Source: Bacteroidota bacterium
Lineage (GTDB): Bacteria > Bacteroidota > Bacteroidia > Chitinophagales > Chitinophagaceae
Assembly (NCBI GenBank): GCA_018267625.1
Contig: JAFDYC010000028.1
Location: 62,001-126,000, forward strand
DNA length: 64,000 nucleotides
Reading direction: 5' to 3'
The position numbers and the translations under genes are program-made. This document shows, one piece after another, positions 34,104 through 43,789 of the stretch. The first letter of the stretch is position 1, and each line of letters starts with the position of its first letter. The notes under the pieces were generated by a model. It was not told the origin of the DNA. It searched no databases and saw only the letters and a program-made list of their open reading frames with translations.

Positions 34104-36758
34104 ATGAGATATTCCCTGCCTGCCTTTTTACTTTTCATAGCAACTATTTTCTGGTCGAATCCACTTCTTGCTCAAAACGGAATGAAGGGGCCTGGAGGCG
34201 GGCGACAGGGTGGGAAATTGGGCAAGATGTATGGCAAAGTGATTGATGCCAAAACCGGCAGACCGGTAAGTATTGCCTCTGTATCCCTGCTGAAAACGGA
34301 AGATGGAAAGCAAATCCTGGCGCAAGGAGGTATCACCGCCGATAATGGTGAGTTCAGCTTTGACGGTCTGCCACTGAATGAGCCCTTGGAATTGGTAATC
34401 TCTGCCTTGGGCTATTCAGAGTTTAAAAAGAGTGTTTCGTTTGACTTGGCTGCCCTGATGAAAGCTGGTGCAGCAATGAAAAATGCTGGTGCCAGTCCGG
34501 ACGCAAATGCAAACTCAGATTCCTATTCCAGCCTACTGGACGCAACGAACAAAGACTTAGGCAATATTCAACTCCAGCCCAGCAGCCAGAATCTGAAAGG
34601 CGTGACCGTGACGGCATCTCAGCCTGCATTTGAGCTTCAGGGCGAAAAGAAAATCTTCAATGTGAGTCAGGATCTAAACTCACAGGGGGGCACCGCAGCC
34701 GATGTGATGAAAAATGTACCCGGCGTGCTGGTGGATGCCGACAATAATGTGAGCATCCGCAACAGTGCACCGCTCGTTCTGGTAGATGGCCGTCAAAGCC
34801 CATTGACCTTAGATCAGATTCCCTCAGATGCCATAGACAAAGTAGAAGTCATAACAAACCCTTCTGCGAAATATGATGCAGAAGGCGGACCCGGCGGCAT
34901 CCTCAATATCGTGTTGAAGAAAAACCGGAAGACGGGGTATAATGGTTCCGTTCGTGCTGGTGCAGACAGCAGGGGCGGAACAAATCTGGGCGGCAATTTC
35001 AATGCCCGTTCCGGTAAAATCAATATCTCTTTCGACGGCAATGCCAGCCTGCGCAATGGCTTTGAGCAAGATCAGACAGACCGATATGAAAACTATGGCG
35101 GACGTACCCTGCAAAGCCATCAGGATGGTGAAAGCAACCGGGGCGGCGCCTTCTTCTTCGGGAAGTTGGGGCTTGACTATTTTGCCACCAACCGAACCAG
35201 CTTTTCTCTAGGCCTGCTCAAGATGCATGGGGAGCACCGCCCCGACCAATCCCTTGACATGACCACAGATACCCTGTTGGCAAATGGTATGGAAAGTACC
35301 GGATGGGCAAGCAGGAATACAGGAGGGAAATCCACTTTCGACATGAACGGAATTGAGCTGAGCATGAAGCATCTTTTCCCGCGTGCGGGTGAGGAATGGA
35401 ATGTTGAAGCCAGCGCCCGGGGAGGAAATAACAGCGGCCAAACGAATTATTCCACCCGCTACTTCACAGGCCCCGAAGAAAGCGCTGTAAGTAGAAACCT
35501 TGCTGAGCAAACCAACTCCAGCGGTTCAAATAATTTCTATTCTATACAGAGCGATTACAGCCGCCCATTTGCCCAAAAAGACAAACTGGAAGTAGGCGTG
35601 AAAGCCAGTGTGCGTACCACAGACAGCCGCATCATCAATTCTATTCAGGATAGCGCCGGGAACATGATACCCACACCCTTCGGCACCAATTACAACAGCA
35701 GCGATCAGGTATATGCTGCTTACGCTTCCTATAGCGGCAATTTCGGGACGAACAATTCTTATCAAATAGGCCTGCGGGCTGAAAGCTCCAATTATCTCGG
35801 TGCGTTGCCCGACAGCAACCTAAACCTCAAGGTCAGCTACCCAATCAGCTTGTTCCCTTCGCTGGCATATACCCGGATGTTGGGGGGGCAACAGCAGTTG
35901 CAATTCTCCTACAGGCGCGGCATCCGCAGGCCCAGCTTCTTCCAGTTGATGCCTTATGTTGATTACTCCGACCCGCTCAATATCCGCGAAGGAAATCCCA
36001 GCCTGAGGCCGGAGTTCACCAATTCCGTTGAGCTGAGCTACATGAAGAATTTCACCCGCAGCAACTACATCCTGTTTACCCTGTATGAACGCCATTCCGA
36101 CAACTTGATTACGAACCTTCAGACTTTGGGCCTGAATCAGTTTTCAGGAGAAAACGCCATCATCACTACACCCGTGAATGCGGGCAGCAGCGACCGCTAT
36201 GGCGGTGAACTTACAGTGGGCTGGGACCTGAGCAAGTGGTGGAATACTACAGCCAATGCCAACCTGTATAATGGCCAACTTAATGATAACAGCGGCTCTT
36301 CCAGTAGTTATTTTTCCGGATTCGGCAAGCTGAATAATCAGTTCCGCTTTGGTGGTGGCTGGAGCGCTCAGCTTTCAGGCGTCTATCAAAGCCGCACCAA
36401 TATCCTGGCATCTGATGCCAGTGGCGGACATGGATTCAACCAGCAAAACGCTTCCACAACCCAAGGCTATTTGGAAGCTCAATGGTTTACGGATGCCTCC
36501 TTGAAAAAGACATTTCTGAAAAACAATACAGCCTCACTGACACTGTCTGTCAACGACATCTTCGGCACCCGGAAGTTTGTGCAGCATACGGAGTCCGATT
36601 TTTTTGTGCAGGACTACAGCCGCATTTCCAACCCTACCATGTTCCGGCTGAGCTTCAATTGGCGATTTGGGAAACAGGACACCGACCTGTTCCGGCGCAA
36701 AAACATGAAGGCTCAGATGGACAATATGCAGGATGCTTCCCAAAGCATGGGTATGTAG
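34104..36758 (+). CDS. Outer-membrane beta-barrel receptor with carboxypeptidase-regulatory domain
   Basis: An 884-residue protein with a signal peptide ending LLAQN. Residues about 45-120 are a CarboxypepD-regulatory-like domain (GKVIDAKTGRPVSIASVSLL). A plug-like domain follows at about 185-270 (AADVMKNVPGVLVDADNNVS, DAIDKVEVITNPSAKYDAEG). The rest is a long beta-barrel of the outer-membrane-protein-beta-barrel type. It resembles TonB-dependent receptors in layout. No SusD-like partner is adjacent, so it is not part of a polysaccharide-utilisation locus here. Substrate unknown. Confidence 0.85.
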   Translation: MRYSLPAFLLFIATIFWSNPLLAQNGMKGPGGGRQGGKLGKMYGKVIDAKTGRPVSIASVSLLKTEDGKQILAQGGITADNGEFSFDGLPLNEPLELVISALGYSEFKKSVSFDLAALMKAGAAMKNAGASPDANANSDSYSSLLDATNKDLGNIQLQPSSQNLKGVTVTASQPAFELQGEKKIFNVSQDLNSQGGTAADVMKNVPGVLVDADNNVSIRNSAPLVLVDGRQSPLTLDQIPSDAIDKVEVITNPSAKYDAEGGPGGILNIVLKKNRKTGYNGSVRAGADSRGGTNLGGNFNARSGKINISFDGNASLRNGFEQDQTDRYENYGGRTLQSHQDGESNRGGAFFFGKLGLDYFATNRTSFSLGLLKMHGEHRPDQSLDMTTDTLLANGMESTGWASRNTGGKSTFDMNGIELSMKHLFPRAGEEWNVEASARGGNNSGQTNYSTRYFTGPEESAVSRNLAEQTNSSGSNNFYSIQSDYSRPFAQKDKLEVGVKASVRTTDSRIINSIQDSAGNMIPTPFGTNYNSSDQVYAAYASYSGNFGTNNSYQIGLRAESSNYLGALPDSNLNLKVSYPISLFPSLAYTRMLGGQQQLQFSYRRGIRRPSFFQLMPYVDYSDPLNIREGNPSLRPEFTNSVELSYMKNFTRSNYILFTLYERHSDNLITNLQTLGLNQFSGENAIITTPVNAGSSDRYGGELTVGWDLSKWWNTTANANLYNGQLNDNSGSSSSYFSGFGKLNNQFRFGGGWSAQLSGVYQSRTNILASDASGGHGFNQQNASTTQGYLEAQWFTDASLKKTFLKNNTASLTLSVNDIFGTRKFVQHTESDFFVQDYSRISNPTMFRLSFNWRFGKQDTDLFRRKNMKAQMDNMQDASQSMGM

Positions 36759-36903
36759 CAATGTGGAAAAGTTTCCAAGAGAAATCTCCTACATGTTTGC
36801 CGGGAGCAGTATATTAGTACCACGATTCGACAATGGTCCGGTTGACTACCGAAACGTCCTTAGACATTAGAGCAACCGCCAACCAAATACGACGATCGGA
36901 AAA

Positions 36904-36935
36904 GAAAAGGCGGTGCTTCGGCGCCGCCTTTTCTG
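36904..36935 (+). terminator. Strong UUCG-loop terminator
   Basis: A 14-bp stem (AGAAAAGGCGGTGC / GCGCCGCCTTTTCT with one G-U) closed by a TTCG tetraloop and followed by GTTTTC. It ends the receptor transcript ahead of the arginase-family gene. Confidence 0.85.
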
Positions 36936-37008
36936 TTTTCAGGATTAAGGCTTTTCGCCATTCTTCCCATTAGTTTTGCGCTCCCAACAAAAAAGCTAAA
37001 CTGCATTT

Positions 37009-38049
37009 ATGTCGGAATTGCTTGAACATTTTGACCCCAATTCTGTGGGCATTAAGTCCAACAACATTTTTGGGCTTCCATTTAAAGAAGAAAATGCAAG
37101 GGTCATTTTACTACCCGTTCCCTGGGAAGTGACCGTCTCCTATCGGCCTGGTACTGCCCGTGCTTCAGAGCATATCTATGATGCCTCCAAACAAGTAGAT
37201 CTCTACGACCCCGATGTGCCGGAAGGATGGAAACAAGGCTTTTTTATGCTGCCGATTGATCGGAACATCCGTAAAAAAAGCGATTACCTGCGCCAATGTG
37301 CCGAGCTGATTATCTCTTACCTCACCGAAGGCGGCAAGGTGGAAGAAAATGTTCAGCTCGCCGGCAAGCTCGCAGAAGTGAATGCTGGTGGCGAGATGCT
37401 GTTCCGCTGGGTAAAAGAAATCACGGGCCGACTTTTGGATGATGGTAAGAAGGTGGGCCTAATTGGGGGCGACCACAGCAGCCCCTTGGGTTTCATCGCC
37501 GCATTGGGGGCCCGTCATGCAGAGTTTGGGGTACTTCAGATTGATGCCCATGCCGACTTAAGGAAGGCCTATGAAGGATTCATATACAGCCACGCGTCCA
37601 TCATGTATAATGTGCTGGAGATGGTGCCCCAGGTGAGCAGGCTGGTTCAGGTGGGTGTTCGAGATTATTGCGATGAAGAAGTGAAGGTAACCGAGCATGC
37701 AGGCGAGCGTGTACGCTGCTTTTACGACCAGAGCTTGAAAGAACAACAATTTGAAGGCAAGAGCTGGAGCGATCAATGCAATGAAATCATCTCCTGCCTG
37801 CCTCAGAAGGTTTATATCTCATTCGACATTGACGGCCTCGACCCCAAGCTCTGTCCCAATACAGGCACCCCTGTTCCTGGCGGCTTTGAGCTGGATCAGG
37901 TCACTTACCTCTTCAAAAAACTGAAGGCCAGTGGCCGACAAATCATCGGCTTCGACCTGAATGAAGTGTCCACCGGAGAACATAGTGAAGGCATTGATTC
38001 CATCGTAGGAGCCCGTGCGCTCTACAAGCTTTGCAACTACATCCTTTAG
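37009..38049 (+). CDS. Arginase/agmatinase-family ureohydrolase
   Basis: A 346-residue binuclear-metal ureohydrolase. Metal ligands lie in GGDHSSPLG, LQIDAHADLR and SFDIDGLDP; TGTPVPGG is the following substrate-loop motif. An N-terminal extension of about 70 residues and an inserted segment make it longer than classical agmatinase. It may act on agmatine, formimidoylglutamate or arginine; the sequence does not decide. A TAGTTTTG box at 36971-36978 lies upstream. It is only 2 bp from the MFS gene, indicating an operon. Confidence 0.85.
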   Translation: MSELLEHFDPNSVGIKSNNIFGLPFKEENARVILLPVPWEVTVSYRPGTARASEHIYDASKQVDLYDPDVPEGWKQGFFMLPIDRNIRKKSDYLRQCAELIISYLTEGGKVEENVQLAGKLAEVNAGGEMLFRWVKEITGRLLDDGKKVGLIGGDHSSPLGFIAALGARHAEFGVLQIDAHADLRKAYEGFIYSHASIMYNVLEMVPQVSRLVQVGVRDYCDEEVKVTEHAGERVRCFYDQSLKEQQFEGKSWSDQCNEIISCLPQKVYISFDIDGLDPKLCPNTGTPVPGGFELDQVTYLFKKLKASGRQIIGFDLNEVSTGEHSEGIDSIVGARALYKLCNYIL

Positions 38050-38051
38050 GC

Positions 38052-39410
38052 ATGAACCGACCCAGTCTGCCGGACACAACCCGCGCCCGCAAACGTCTGC
38101 ACCGGGCCTGGAGCATGTATGATTGGGCCAACTCTGCCTACAATCTTGTCATCACCTCCACCATTTTCCCGGCTTATTACGCAGCCATCACCACCCAGCG
38201 CGACCCGCAGAGCGGTGCCATCCTTAATGACAGCGTCACGTTCTTCGGCAGGACCTTCAAAAACTCGTCTCTCTTCGATTATTCTATCGCGGCAGCCTAC
38301 CTCATCATTGCGCTGCTTTCGCCGGTTCTCTCTTCACTTGCCGACTATAAAGGGAATAAGAAATCCTACCTCCGTTTTTTCACCTACACAGGTTCGCTGG
38401 CTTGTTGTGGCTTGTATTTCTTCGCGCCTAAATGGTCTGCCCACTACCTCGAGCTGGGTATTATTCTTTCCGGCATTGCCGCACTGGGTTACTGCGGTGG
38501 TTTAGTGTTCTACAATGCCTATCTCCCCGAAATCGCAAGCCCTGAAGAGCGGGACCACCTCAGTGCACAAGGCTTTGCACGTGGCTATGTGGGCAGTGTG
38601 CTCTTGCAGGTAGTCTGCTTTGTCTTTGTGCTGAAACCCGAATGGTTTGGCTGGCTGGGCATTCAGGATGCCGGCGATGCATCCCGATTTTCTTTTCTTT
38701 TGGTGGGTTTGTGGTGGATGCTTTGGGCGCAAATTCCATTCAGTAAGTTGCCACAGGGCCGACCTCAGAGCCGGCGCAGCACCCATTCCCTGCTCAGCAA
38801 TGGATTTCATGAGTTGTACAAAGTGTGGCTGCAGATTCGAAAGATGCCCCTCATCCGGCGCTACCTCATGGCCTTTTTCTGCTACAGCATGGGCGTACAA
38901 ACCGTGATGCTGGCAGCGACCATCTTCGGAGCAAAAGAGCTTCATTTAGCATCGAGCCAGCTCATCGTCACCATCCTGCTGATTCAACTCGTTGCTATTG
39001 CCGGTGCCTACCTGATGGCACGCTTGTCGCAACGCATGGGCAACCTGCCTGTGCTGCTTTTGACGGTTTTCATCTGGGTGGGCGTTTGTGTGGCTGCCTA
39101 CTACACCACCACAGCCTTTCAGTTTTATGGGCTGGCTGCCGTTGTGGGCCTTATCATGGGCGGCATCCAAAGCATGAGCCGCAGCACCTATTCAAAGCTC
39201 ATGCCTGCTACCGAAGACACCACCTCGTTTTTTTCTTTTTTTGATGTCTGCGAAAAGCTGGCAATCGTGCTGGGCATGGTTTCCTTCGGCCTGGTCGAAG
39301 AGCTGACGGGCAATATGCGTAATTCCATTCTGACGCTGATCGGTTTTTTCCTGCTGGGTGCCGGACTGCTGTTGTCTGCCATCCGGATTCAACGGCGTGT
39401 TGCTATTTGA
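38052..39410 (+). CDS. MFS transporter, UMF1/Atg22-like family
   Basis: A 452-residue membrane protein with 12 predicted transmembrane segments. The N-terminal WSMYDWANSAYNLVITSTIF is the hallmark of the UMF1 (Atg22-like) family, and GGIQSMSRSTYSKLMP is the second conserved loop. Substrate unknown; some relatives export amino acids, which would fit the adjoining ureohydrolase, but that is inference. Translation probably couples to the upstream gene (2-bp gap). Confidence 0.87.
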   Translation: MNRPSLPDTTRARKRLHRAWSMYDWANSAYNLVITSTIFPAYYAAITTQRDPQSGAILNDSVTFFGRTFKNSSLFDYSIAAAYLIIALLSPVLSSLADYKGNKKSYLRFFTYTGSLACCGLYFFAPKWSAHYLELGIILSGIAALGYCGGLVFYNAYLPEIASPEERDHLSAQGFARGYVGSVLLQVVCFVFVLKPEWFGWLGIQDAGDASRFSFLLVGLWWMLWAQIPFSKLPQGRPQSRRSTHSLLSNGFHELYKVWLQIRKMPLIRRYLMAFFCYSMGVQTVMLAATIFGAKELHLASSQLIVTILLIQLVAIAGAYLMARLSQRMGNLPVLLLTVFIWVGVCVAAYYTTTAFQFYGLAAVVGLIMGGIQSMSRSTYSKLMPATEDTTSFFSFFDVCEKLAIVLGMVSFGLVEELTGNMRNSILTLIGFFLLGAGLLLSAIRIQRRVAI

Positions 39411-39649
39411 TTTTTTTAGCCAGTTCCTATCCCTTTCAACATTCGTTTCAGACTGTATGGAACTCGTTTCGGGATTGCGCATCTTTCATCAAGATTTCGC
39501 TGCCCGGATTTGTCCAGGAAACACTGGAACCATGTTCCGAGAAAAGCTTAATAGTAGCACTTGCCTCGCAGTGTGCGACGCAACGAAGTTGCCTCTTGGG
39601 CGGAAAGCTCGTGAACAAAAAAAAAATCGCAAACAATTTTTTATAAAAG
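39411..39649. other. Intergenic region between convergent genes
   Basis: About 240 bp between the MFS gene and the terminator of the esterase gene. Contains an A/T-tract near 39618-39645. No coding region or RNA gene is supported. Confidence 0.5.
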
Positions 39650-39679
39650 CTGAGGCTGCCATTTTAAGGGCAGCCTCAG
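39640..39679 (-). terminator. Terminator of the T9SS esterase gene
   Basis: An 11-bp perfect stem CTGAGGCTGCC / GGCAGCCTCAG (39650-39660 with 39669-39679) with an 8-nt loop. On the minus strand it is followed by a T-rich tail. It shares the GAGGCTG stem with the terminator near 32292. Confidence 0.8.
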
Positions 39680-39691
39680 TGAAACCGGCGT

Positions 39692-41611
39692 TTAGTTCAG
39701 CACTGAAATTTTCCGGATGGTTACACCATCGCTGGTGGTTACATGGAGGAGGTATAGGCCGGCAGGCAATCCGCTGACGGGAAGTTGCATGTGGTGCGTG
39801 TCTTTGCCGGATGCGGTTTCGGAGCGAAGTAACCTGCCACTCATGTCAAACAAGTCCAACTGCTCTAATGCAGCCTGGCTGAGCTGGATTTGGAGTAGGT
39901 CATGTGCCGGGTTGGGGGCAATTAGGAGTGTGCTTTGCGGATGATTTTTTACGGCTGTATTGGTGCCGATGTACACGTTGTCAATGTTGATGGCGCCGCC
40001 TAAACCGGAGATATAATTGAACTTGAAGATGGCGGGTGTGCCAGCGGTTTTGAGGGCATTCAGGTCAATGCTTTCCATGCGCCAGTTGCTGTCTGCAGGC
40101 ATCGGGAAGAGGTCATTTAGGTTGAGTGGGTTTATCACCGGATTGGCGTATGTGGCCAGCTCGGCACCGCCCTTACGGTAGATGCTGCTGAAATGAGCGC
40201 CACAATCAGTAGATGCCAGTACTTCCAGCGTGTCTGCAAAATCTACGTTGGCGGTGAAGTAGGGGGGAGTGTAGCGGTCGTATGTGAAGGAAACATCGAA
40301 GTTCAGCACCGGAGCTGCGAGGGCCGATACATTTACTGGTGGAGTAATTAGGGCATCTGAGCGGCCCAGATTATCGAAAATCAGGATGGTGTTGAAGGCT
40401 GTTGCGGAATTAGAACCGGTTAGCGCGATGCTGTTGTCCTGCTCCCAAGCGGTGTAGAAGTCGCCGGATTGTTGTAGGGTCCAGCCTGGAGGTGGAAAAT
40501 CAGTTCCTTCAAAACCTTCACTGAGGCTGCTGAGTGTTGCGGCAGGCAGGTAGAAGCTTCCGGTCAGGGAATTATTGCCGAGCACGGTGTCGGCCAGGTT
40601 ATTGTTGAGACTGTCAATTTGAACTGAAATGATGTTGTCAGCGGGTGTAGCGTTGTTCACATTTAAGGGGACGATTGCATGCTGGAAGGGGGCCAAAGTG
40701 CCGCTCCAGCTTTGATAATTTGTGGAGCTGCCCAAGGTGTATTGGTAGCGAATCTGGCGTAGGGTATCGCTGCCACTATTGCGCAAAAGCAGGCTGGGTG
40801 CAGCATGGGATGAATTACAGACCCAGAGAGCAGGATACACCTGCACTGCTTCGGCATCAGTGCCGGCATGAGCAGGAAAAGAAAAGAACGGAAAGGCAGT
40901 TTGATTGAGTGCCAGTGAAGGCACCTGGTGCCCCATGCCCGCCACTACTGTAAAGCGAACTGGACCATCGTGGAGCACCAATTGTTCGTAGGTAGAATCC
41001 AGGGGGCTTTGGTAGGTTAGGTCCTGGTCGCCGAGGGTAATGAAAATGGGAATTTGGGGGGCGTTCGCATAATTGAAGCCGTAGGATTGGGCATGTCCAT
41101 TTACGGCTTCTTTGACCCCCTGCACGGCGGGAGTATTCAGCAACAGGCCTTTGAAATCGGTAGGGTGGTCCAATCCATAACGTAATGCGGCACGCCCTCC
41201 CAAGGAGAAGCCCTGGAGCACCACATTTTGCGAGTCAATATGGTATTGCGCCATCATAAAGTCCCTGCTGTTAGGGATGATGTCCTCGCCTCCTGCAGGC
41301 TGGAAATAATCAGCATTCCGGTTGGCGGCTTCAGGGAAAACGAAGATGGTATTGCCGAAACCGTTGGCCCAGCCCACAGTAGTGATGAGTGCGTTTCGGT
41401 AATTGTAGCAGGTGTCACCCAAGCCATGCAGGCCAATGAGCAGCCTGTATTTTATGGCCGGATTATAGCTCGGCGGAACATAGATGGAAAGGGCTCTGTT
41501 GCTGCCCATAAAGCTGATGGTCGTATCGTAGATGCCTGTGCGTTGTGCCCGAAGAATTGTGTCCGAAAAACATAGGGAAATGCAAAGCAGTGTACAGAGC
41601 CATTTATTCAT
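39692..41611 (-). CDS. T9SS-exported esterase/alpha-beta hydrolase with sorting domain
   Basis: A 639-residue secreted protein. Signal peptide (about 1-22) is followed by an alpha/beta-hydrolase of the polyhydroxybutyrate-depolymerase/feruloyl-esterase type. YRLLIGLHGLGD precedes the oxyanion region, GFSLGG holds the nucleophile Ser, GDQDLTYQS the acid, and GMGHQVP the His. The middle holds a beta-sandwich region with a MAM-like section (PPPGWTLQQSGDF, NIDNVYIG). The C-terminus is a Por-type sorting domain (IAPNPAHDLLQIQLS ... LPAGLYLLHVTTSDG), so it is exported by T9SS. Substrate unknown. Confidence 0.85.
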   Translation of the reverse strand: MNKWLCTLLCISLCFSDTILRAQRTGIYDTTISFMGSNRALSIYVPPSYNPAIKYRLLIGLHGLGDTCYNYRNALITTVGWANGFGNTIFVFPEAANRNADYFQPAGGEDIIPNSRDFMMAQYHIDSQNVVLQGFSLGGRAALRYGLDHPTDFKGLLLNTPAVQGVKEAVNGHAQSYGFNYANAPQIPIFITLGDQDLTYQSPLDSTYEQLVLHDGPVRFTVVAGMGHQVPSLALNQTAFPFFSFPAHAGTDAEAVQVYPALWVCNSSHAAPSLLLRNSGSDTLRQIRYQYTLGSSTNYQSWSGTLAPFQHAIVPLNVNNATPADNIISVQIDSLNNNLADTVLGNNSLTGSFYLPAATLSSLSEGFEGTDFPPPGWTLQQSGDFYTAWEQDNSIALTGSNSATAFNTILIFDNLGRSDALITPPVNVSALAAPVLNFDVSFTYDRYTPPYFTANVDFADTLEVLASTDCGAHFSSIYRKGGAELATYANPVINPLNLNDLFPMPADSNWRMESIDLNALKTAGTPAIFKFNYISGLGGAINIDNVYIGTNTAVKNHPQSTLLIAPNPAHDLLQIQLSQAALEQLDLFDMSGRLLRSETASGKDTHHMQLPVSGLPAGLYLLHVTTSDGVTIRKISVLN

Positions 41612-41764
41612 CTTGAAAAGGATTTCTGAAAAAAAATTAAGGGAGCGCAAAACTAGGCAATGCCCGAACAAGCCTTGTCATTCAGCGGATTTAAGAGGAT
41701 CCCTGTTTTCCCAAATCAATGAAGGTGGATGCCTATAAACCGTTCAATCAGGCTTGCTGAAACA

Positions 41765-41772
41765 TACCTTTG
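41765..41772 (+). promoter_or_regulatory. -7 box of TPR membrane protein gene
   Basis: TACCTTTG matches TAnnTTTG; the ATG at 41798 lies 25 bp downstream. Confidence 0.45.
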
Positions 41773-41797
41773 CCGGCCTTTAAAGGATTCCGATTCT

Positions 41798-42469
41798 ATG
41801 ATTAAGAATTTCGCGTTGCGCCGTTTTATTGTTTTCTATCGTTTGCCCATTGCAGCTGTGTTGATTGTGCTGGGACTGCTCACCGGCTATTTGGTACAAT
41901 ACGGATGGTGGATGGCCTGGATTCCCTTCCTGATTGCGGCGCTTATGATTGTGGCCCATTTCATGGTTGGCCCGATGACGCTCCTGCAAGCCTATATCGA
42001 GCGGGGCGATATGGAAGGGGCACAGGGCTTGTTGAAGCGGGTGAAAAATCCCAAATGGCTTTATAAGCCGCTTCGTTCAACCTACTTCATGATGCGTGGG
42101 CAGCTTTCTGCTGCTACATCCGAAGACCTGGATGCCGCAGAAGCAGATTTTAAGAAAAGCCTTGCATCTGGAATGACCGAGCAAGGGGCAGAGGGAACGG
42201 CACACTTACAGTTGGGCAGCATTGCCGCCAAGAAAGGCAATTGGAAAGAAGCGTATGAACACTTGCGTCAGGCGGTGAAACTGGGTTTGCCGGATAAAGA
42301 CAGTGAGGCCATGGCCTATCTCCAGCTTTCCAATATTTCGCTCAACCGTCGGGATTTTCGAGGGGCCAAAATGTATTTTTCTCGTGCAAAAAATGCCAAG
42401 GCCAGCAATAAGCAGGTGCTGGAGCAGATTCAGGAAATGACTAAATACATGGCCCGGATTCCCGGTTAA
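41798..42469 (+). CDS. TPR-containing inner-membrane protein
   Basis: A 223-residue protein with two N-terminal transmembrane helices (about 14-34 and 38-58) and a cytosolic or periplasmic helical domain with tetratricopeptide-like repeats (AEADFKKSLASGM, AHLQLGSIAAKKGNWKEAYE, YLQLSNISLNRRDFRGAKMY). No named family is recognised. It probably acts as an assembly scaffold. It ends 2 bp before the 3' end of the convergent FucP-like gene. Confidence 0.65.
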   Translation: MIKNFALRRFIVFYRLPIAAVLIVLGLLTGYLVQYGWWMAWIPFLIAALMIVAHFMVGPMTLLQAYIERGDMEGAQGLLKRVKNPKWLYKPLRSTYFMMRGQLSAATSEDLDAAEADFKKSLASGMTEQGAEGTAHLQLGSIAAKKGNWKEAYEHLRQAVKLGLPDKDSEAMAYLQLSNISLNRRDFRGAKMYFSRAKNAKASNKQVLEQIQEMTKYMARIPG

Positions 42470-42471
42470 GT

Positions 42472-43743
42472 TCAGCGAGGCTTTCGCCCCCATAGGGCGT
42501 AATAAAGAATGAACAGATAGCAAGGTAGAAGAATCACATACGCAGCTTGAGTTTGCGGATGTGCCAGGCTGCCCATTCCTTCGGCCAGCTTGCCATAGAG
42601 CGGAGGCAAAACCGCACCGCCCACAATGCCCATGATGAGCAATGCCGCACCCGTTTTTGTGAATCGTCCCAGGCCTTTCAGTGCCAATGGGAAAATGGCA
42701 GGCCACATTACCGAATTGGAAAAGCCTAATGCAGCGAAAGACAGAACTGCAGCGTGGCCATGAAGGCTAAGAGTCAATAGTACTAGAAACAGGCTGAGCA
42801 GGGTGAAATACAACAATGCTTTCTGCTGGCTGATGAAACGGGGAATAGCGACAATCCCAACCAGATAACCGGCCAGCAATCCATAGCCGGTAAAAGAAGC
42901 AAAGTGTTTCGCCTGATCCAGCGGATACCCGAGGTATTGGCCAAAGCCAGCAAAGGTGTCGTAGCTGATAACCTCTGCACCTACATAGAGAAAAATGGCA
43001 ATGGCACCCAACACGAGGTGTGGGAACTGCAACACGTTTTTCTTGTGGGCGGAAAGAGAGGTGTCATCCTCTTCTTCGCGCTCATTGATTTCCGGCAGGC
43101 CTGTGAAAAGCAGGGCAATACCCAGCACCACCAGCACTGCAGACATAATGCCATAAGGCATCACCACACGCTGGGCTAACTGAGCCAGTTCTGATTCCTT
43201 TTCAGGAGGGGCCAGCATCGCTAAACGGGCAATGAGTGCATCGGCATTACTTAGTACAATGCTTCCAAAAGCATAGACCGCAATGATGCCGGCCAACTTA
43301 TTGCAAATGCCCATAATGGAGATGCGCTGTGCCGCGCTTTCATGTGGGCCTAACTCAGCTACATAAGGGTTGGCAGCCGTTTGTAGCAACGCCAGCCCGG
43401 TACCGATGATAAATAAACCCGCGAGAAATAAAGGATAGCTGCGCTTCCCGGCTGCTGGGAGGAACAATAAAGCCCCAATTGCCATGATAAACAAACCCAG
43501 GCTCATGCCCTTTTTGTAGCCGGTTTTGTTGAGAATGTATGAAGAGGGTAGTGCCATTACAAAGTAGGCGGCAAAAAAGGCCGTGGCTACTAAATAGCTC
43601 TCCGACTGGCTGAGCTGGCAGGCAATTTTGAAATAAGGAATGAGTTGGCTGTTGCTCCAGGTAATAAATCCAAAGATGAAAAAGAGGCAGCCTATCAGGA
43701 ATATCGCCAGGCCGTAGCCTTGCTTTGAGGTACTTTGTGGCAT
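42472..43743 (-). CDS. FucP-like sugar/H+ MFS transporter
   Basis: A 423-residue MFS protein with 12 transmembrane helices. GYGLAIFLIGCLFFIFGFITW, LQTAANPYVAELGP and a late KG-to-MWPAIFPLALKGLG region match the FHS/glucose-galactose transporter family (FucP, GluP). It is divergent from a ROK sugar kinase with 46 bp between starts, suggesting uptake and phosphorylation of glucose or a similar hexose. A start upstream at 43986 would overlap the kinase, so 43743 is used. Confidence 0.88.
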   Translation of the reverse strand: MPQSTSKQGYGLAIFLIGCLFFIFGFITWSNSQLIPYFKIACQLSQSESYLVATAFFAAYFVMALPSSYILNKTGYKKGMSLGLFIMAIGALLFLPAAGKRSYPLFLAGLFIIGTGLALLQTAANPYVAELGPHESAAQRISIMGICNKLAGIIAVYAFGSIVLSNADALIARLAMLAPPEKESELAQLAQRVVMPYGIMSAVLVVLGIALLFTGLPEINEREEEDDTSLSAHKKNVLQFPHLVLGAIAIFLYVGAEVISYDTFAGFGQYLGYPLDQAKHFASFTGYGLLAGYLVGIVAIPRFISQQKALLYFTLLSLFLVLLTLSLHGHAAVLSFAALGFSNSVMWPAIFPLALKGLGRFTKTGAALLIMGIVGGAVLPPLYGKLAEGMGSLAHPQTQAAYVILLPCYLFILYYALWGRKPR

Positions 43744-43755
43744 ATTGTGCAGGCG

Positions 43756-43763
43756 CAAACATA
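43756..43763 (-). promoter_or_regulatory. -7 box of FucP-like gene
   Basis: On the minus strand TATGTTTG matches TAnnTTTG and lies 12 bp before the ATG at 43743. It sits in the 46-bp divergent spacer with the ROK kinase gene, so both genes may share regulation. Confidence 0.45.
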
Positions 43764-43789
43764 ATGGCTGCGTCCCGCATTGAAAACAG

